A stretch of DNA of 64,000 bases, taken from the NCBI GenBank assembly GCA_947259885.1, contig CAMYNW010000016.1, forward strand, positions 1 to 64,000. The letters are read 5' to 3'. Position 1 is the first letter of the stretch; every line of letters starts with the position of its first letter. The translations under genes were made by a program, and so were the position numbers. The notes below the pieces were generated by a model. The model was not told where the DNA came from and ran no database searches. It worked only from the letters and a program-made list of their open reading frames with translations. Positions 61,817 through 64,000 of the stretch are shown here, piece after piece. The stretch is from an uncultured Gammaproteobacteria bacterium (lineage in GTDB: Bacteria; Pseudomonadota; Gammaproteobacteria; Arenicellales; Poriferihabitantaceae).

Positions 61817-64000
61817 CTGAGTTTCAGTGCCCGGGGTGACCCGTAGGCGCCCGGCGCAGCCCAATCCTCTGCCAGAATAGAGGTAAGAGCGTCAACTAGT
61901 TGGTTCGCATTGTCTCGGTTAAAAACCATTGGAGGTTTTATTTTAAGTACATTGTGACAAGGACCGTCTGTACTAAGCAGTATCCCCTGCTGCTTCATTC
62001 GCTCTGAAATATACGCGGCCTGTTGTGCGGCTGGAGCCATAGTTTCCCTGCAACTCACCAATTCAACCCCGATGAACAGACCTTCTCCCCTGACCTCCGC
62101 AATTAGTGGGAACCTAGTTTTAAGTAGGCCCAGTCCATTCATTAAGTAATTGCCGGTATCCAAGGCGTGTGATTGAAGTTTTTCCCGTTCGATAACATCG
62201 AGTACCGCGTTACCAATTGCACAAGATACTGGATTCCCGCCGAAAGTATTGAAGTACTCCATTCCCGTCACAAAGCTCTGGGCCACTTCTTTGGTTGTCA
62301 CTACTGCAGCGAGCGGATGACCATTACCGGCGGGCTTCCCCAGTGTCACAATATCCGGTACCACTTGCTGTAATTCGAAAGCCCAGAAACAACTCCCTAC
62401 CCGTCCAAATCCGGTCTGTACTTCGTCAGCAATACAGACTCCGCCCTGAGCGCGCACACTCTGGTAAACAGAGTTCAGATAACCCCCAGGTAAAACGACT
62501 TGACCCCCACATCCCAGTATCGATTCACAAATAAACGCCGCAACGCCTCGTGTTTTATCCGCATCTGAAAGGGTTTTATGAACGAGACTTGCATACTTCT
62601 CCGCATAATCTGGATCGGTTTGCCGGTATTGGCCTCGTAAACCATCAGGCATGGGCACTTTGTGAACCCAGGAAGGATTACCTGTTCCTCCCGGGCCATC
62701 ATGTTTATATGGGCTTAAGTCTATAAGTGCAGTGAGGTTGCCATGATAGGCATGATCAAGCACCACAATATCTTTACGCTTGGTATGACACCACGCCAAT
62801 CGCAACGCCAGATCATTGGCTTCACTTCCGCTGTTAACCAGAAACACCACGGAAAGCGGTTTGGGGAATGTTGCGAGCAAGCGCTCTGCGTAATTAGTAA
62901 TACCCGGATAGAGATATCGGGTGTTGGTATTCAAAACACCCGCAGCGAGCTGACCAGCTTGCACCACATGGGGGTGACAGTGTCCTACATGGGGAACATT
63001 GTTTACTGCATCAATGTACCTTTTGCCATTGGCATCGAATAGGTACTGTCCTACACCCCGCGCCACTACAATCGGATCCCGATACGATAAACTCAAGCTG
63101 CCGGACAAATGTTGCTGCCGCGATTTTAGCAATGGCGCGGCTTCCCGTTGCAAATCCGAACGTGGTTGATTGAGCACCAGGTCCGGAATTTTCAGGATCA
63201 GATTGGGATCTGGACATAAACTGATCCAAACATTTCTATGCGCATGGTTACCAACGCCAAAGAACGTGTCGGTACATTCAAGCATATCCAGGATAATTTC
63301 AAAATGTACGTGGGGCGGCCAGAAACCATTCTGATGAATCTCACCCATACAGCCAAGGAGTTCCCCAGCAGTCACCTCTTCCCCGACCTGAAGATGGGAA
63401 AATGATTCAGCGTCAAGGTGTCCATATAAAGAATAGAAAACCAGTTCGTCTCCATGTTCATCGGCCACCTCATGAACGAGGATCAGGCAGCCACCATAAT
63501 CCAATGGGCTGGTGTTTTCGGAGCTTGACCACACTCTACCGGACAAGGGTGCAAAAACTCGAGAGCCGGCTGACTGAAACACGTCAAGGCCAATATGAAG
63601 AGTGCGACGATGACCTGAAAAATCCGCAAAATCTTCGTTACCGTAAATTAAGCGATATTCATCATACCTGCCAATGCCTGCCACAGCGCCGGCGTCTTCG
63701 ATGGCACTAAACAAGTTTCGAGTCATTCGCTCTGGATCATGAGCGTCGTCTCCCGCGTTCAAGTAAGGGCTGGACACACTAGTATCGAGCACTAACAAAG
63801 GATCACGTTGCAAGTTAACGTCAACTAGAGACTCGAAGTGGGATTGTGATTGCAACCAATTTAATACTTTTTTATTCGTCGGTGCCGGCTCCATATCGCA
63901 AGCATCGCGAAACACATAGTGGGCGTAGTTTTCGGGAACTTTTCTAAGGTCTTCTAGCAGCTCCCATGCAGATCGCTCACTGATAGAAAGATAATCGTTG
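61813..64000 (-). CDS. M23-peptidase/class III aminotransferase fusion, N-terminus beyond the window
   Basis: The frame is open to the right edge, so the gene is partial; a GTG at 63915 is internal. The visible ~729 residues hold three parts. First come about 90 residues of an N-terminal domain tail ([22 protein letters not shown]). Next is an intact M23 LytM domain (HIGLD, YGHL, PPHVHFE). Last is a class III aminotransferase with the PLP lysine in [11 protein letters not shown] and [14 protein letters not shown]. In homologues the N-terminus is usually an APH-family kinase, giving a kinase-M23-aminotransferase protein. The aminotransferase part resembles phospho-lyases of the AGXT2L group. 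Substrate unknown. Confidence 0.85.
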   Translation of the reverse strand, partial: NDYLSISERSAWELLEDLRKVPENYAHYVFRDACDMEPAPTNKKVLNWLQSQSHFESLVDVNLQRDPLLVLDTSVSSPYLNAGDDAHDPERMTRNLFSAIEDAGAVAGIGRYDEYRLIYGNEDFADFSGHRRTLHIGLDVFQSAGSRVFAPLSGRVWSSSENTSPLDYGGCLILVHEVADEHGDELVFYSLYGHLDAESFSHLQVGEEVTAGELLGCMGEIHQNGFWPPHVHFEIILDMLECTDTFFGVGNHAHRNVWISLCPDPNLILKIPDLVLNQPRSDLQREAAPLLKSRQQHLSGSLSLSYRDPIVVARGVGQYLFDANGKRYIDAVNNVPHVGHCHPHVVQAGQLAAGVLNTNTRYLYPGITNYAERLLATFPKPLSVVFLVNSGSEANDLALRLAWCHTKRKDIVVLDHAYHGNLTALIDLSPYKHDGPGGTGNPSWVHKVPMPDGLRGQYRQTDPDYAEKYASLVHKTLSDADKTRGVAAFICESILGCGGQVVLPGGYLNSVYQSVRAQGGVCIADEVQTGFGRVGSCFWAFELQQVVPDIVTLGKPAGNGHPLAAVVTTKEVAQSFVTGMEYFNTFGGNPVSCAIGNAVLDVIEREKLQSHALDTGNYLMNGLGLLKTRFPLIAEVRGEGLFIGVELVSCRETMAPAAQQAAYISERMKQQGILLSTDGPCHNVLKIKPPMVFNRDNANQLVDALTSILAEDWAAPGAYGSPRALKLS

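Overview
The window reads as a chromosomal segment of a heterotrophic gammaproteobacterium, possibly marine. The strongest evidence is conserved gene order. On the minus strand ndk-rlmN-pilW-rodZ-hisS-yfgM-bamB-der follows the usual gammaproteobacterial block, but ispG is missing from its normal place between rodZ and hisS. The rpsP-rimM-trmD-rplS ribosomal operon and the recA-recX pair are also classical. The source is judged from gene content only. I saw no rRNA, tRNA, CRISPR array or intact mobile element; the only mobile trace is a C-terminal scrap of an IS256-family transposase near 1.9 kb.

Layout. 0-7 kb: a possible partial gene at the left edge, a lipoprotein of an unnamed family, the transposase scrap, an outer-membrane barrel, recX-recA with an unusual operator-like palindrome, sixA, a methyltransferase and an RDD protein. 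7-12.5 kb: a two-gene RND efflux pump and a second small barrel. 12.9-21.4 kb: catabolic cluster A (AraC/GlxA regulator, MttB-family methyltransferase, FAD/GcvT demethylase, cupin), then 3-hydroxyisobutyrate dehydrogenase, a CitE-like lyase and a DODA-type dioxygenase. 21.5-36.9 kb: a HAMP sensor with no output domain, an aminotransferase, RelA, a PqqD/HprK-like/nucleotidyltransferase cassette, YjbQ, XerD, a large TPR protein, the ribosomal operon, a small lipoprotein, XseA and a LytM protein that has lost its zinc site. 36.9-50 kb: a cyclase-TolB-TPR protein, then the der-to-ndk block, mtaB, iscA and a small helical protein. 50-64 kb: a membrane spermidine-synthase-like protein, a HAD hydrolase, a CHMI-type isomerase, catabolic cluster B (MttB, XRE regulator, FAD/GcvT demethylase) divergent from a membrane desaturase and a signal-less PhnD-like binding protein, a DUF302 protein, an orphan gene, and the 3' part of a very large M23/aminotransferase fusion that runs off the right edge.

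How the genes fit together. The most distinctive content is a pair of non-identical modules that each couple a non-pyrrolysine MttB homologue to a folate-linked FAD demethylase and a local regulator, with no corrinoid protein in sight. They suggest catabolism of two different methylated or quaternary amines, with methyl groups going to tetrahydrofolate. In cluster B the divergent desaturase and PhnD-like pair could add an oxygenase step and a ligand-binding function. The PqqD/HprK-like/nucleotidyltransferase cassette is a second poorly understood system. The remaining genes are mostly housekeeping: translation, envelope assembly, recombination, stringent response and efflux.
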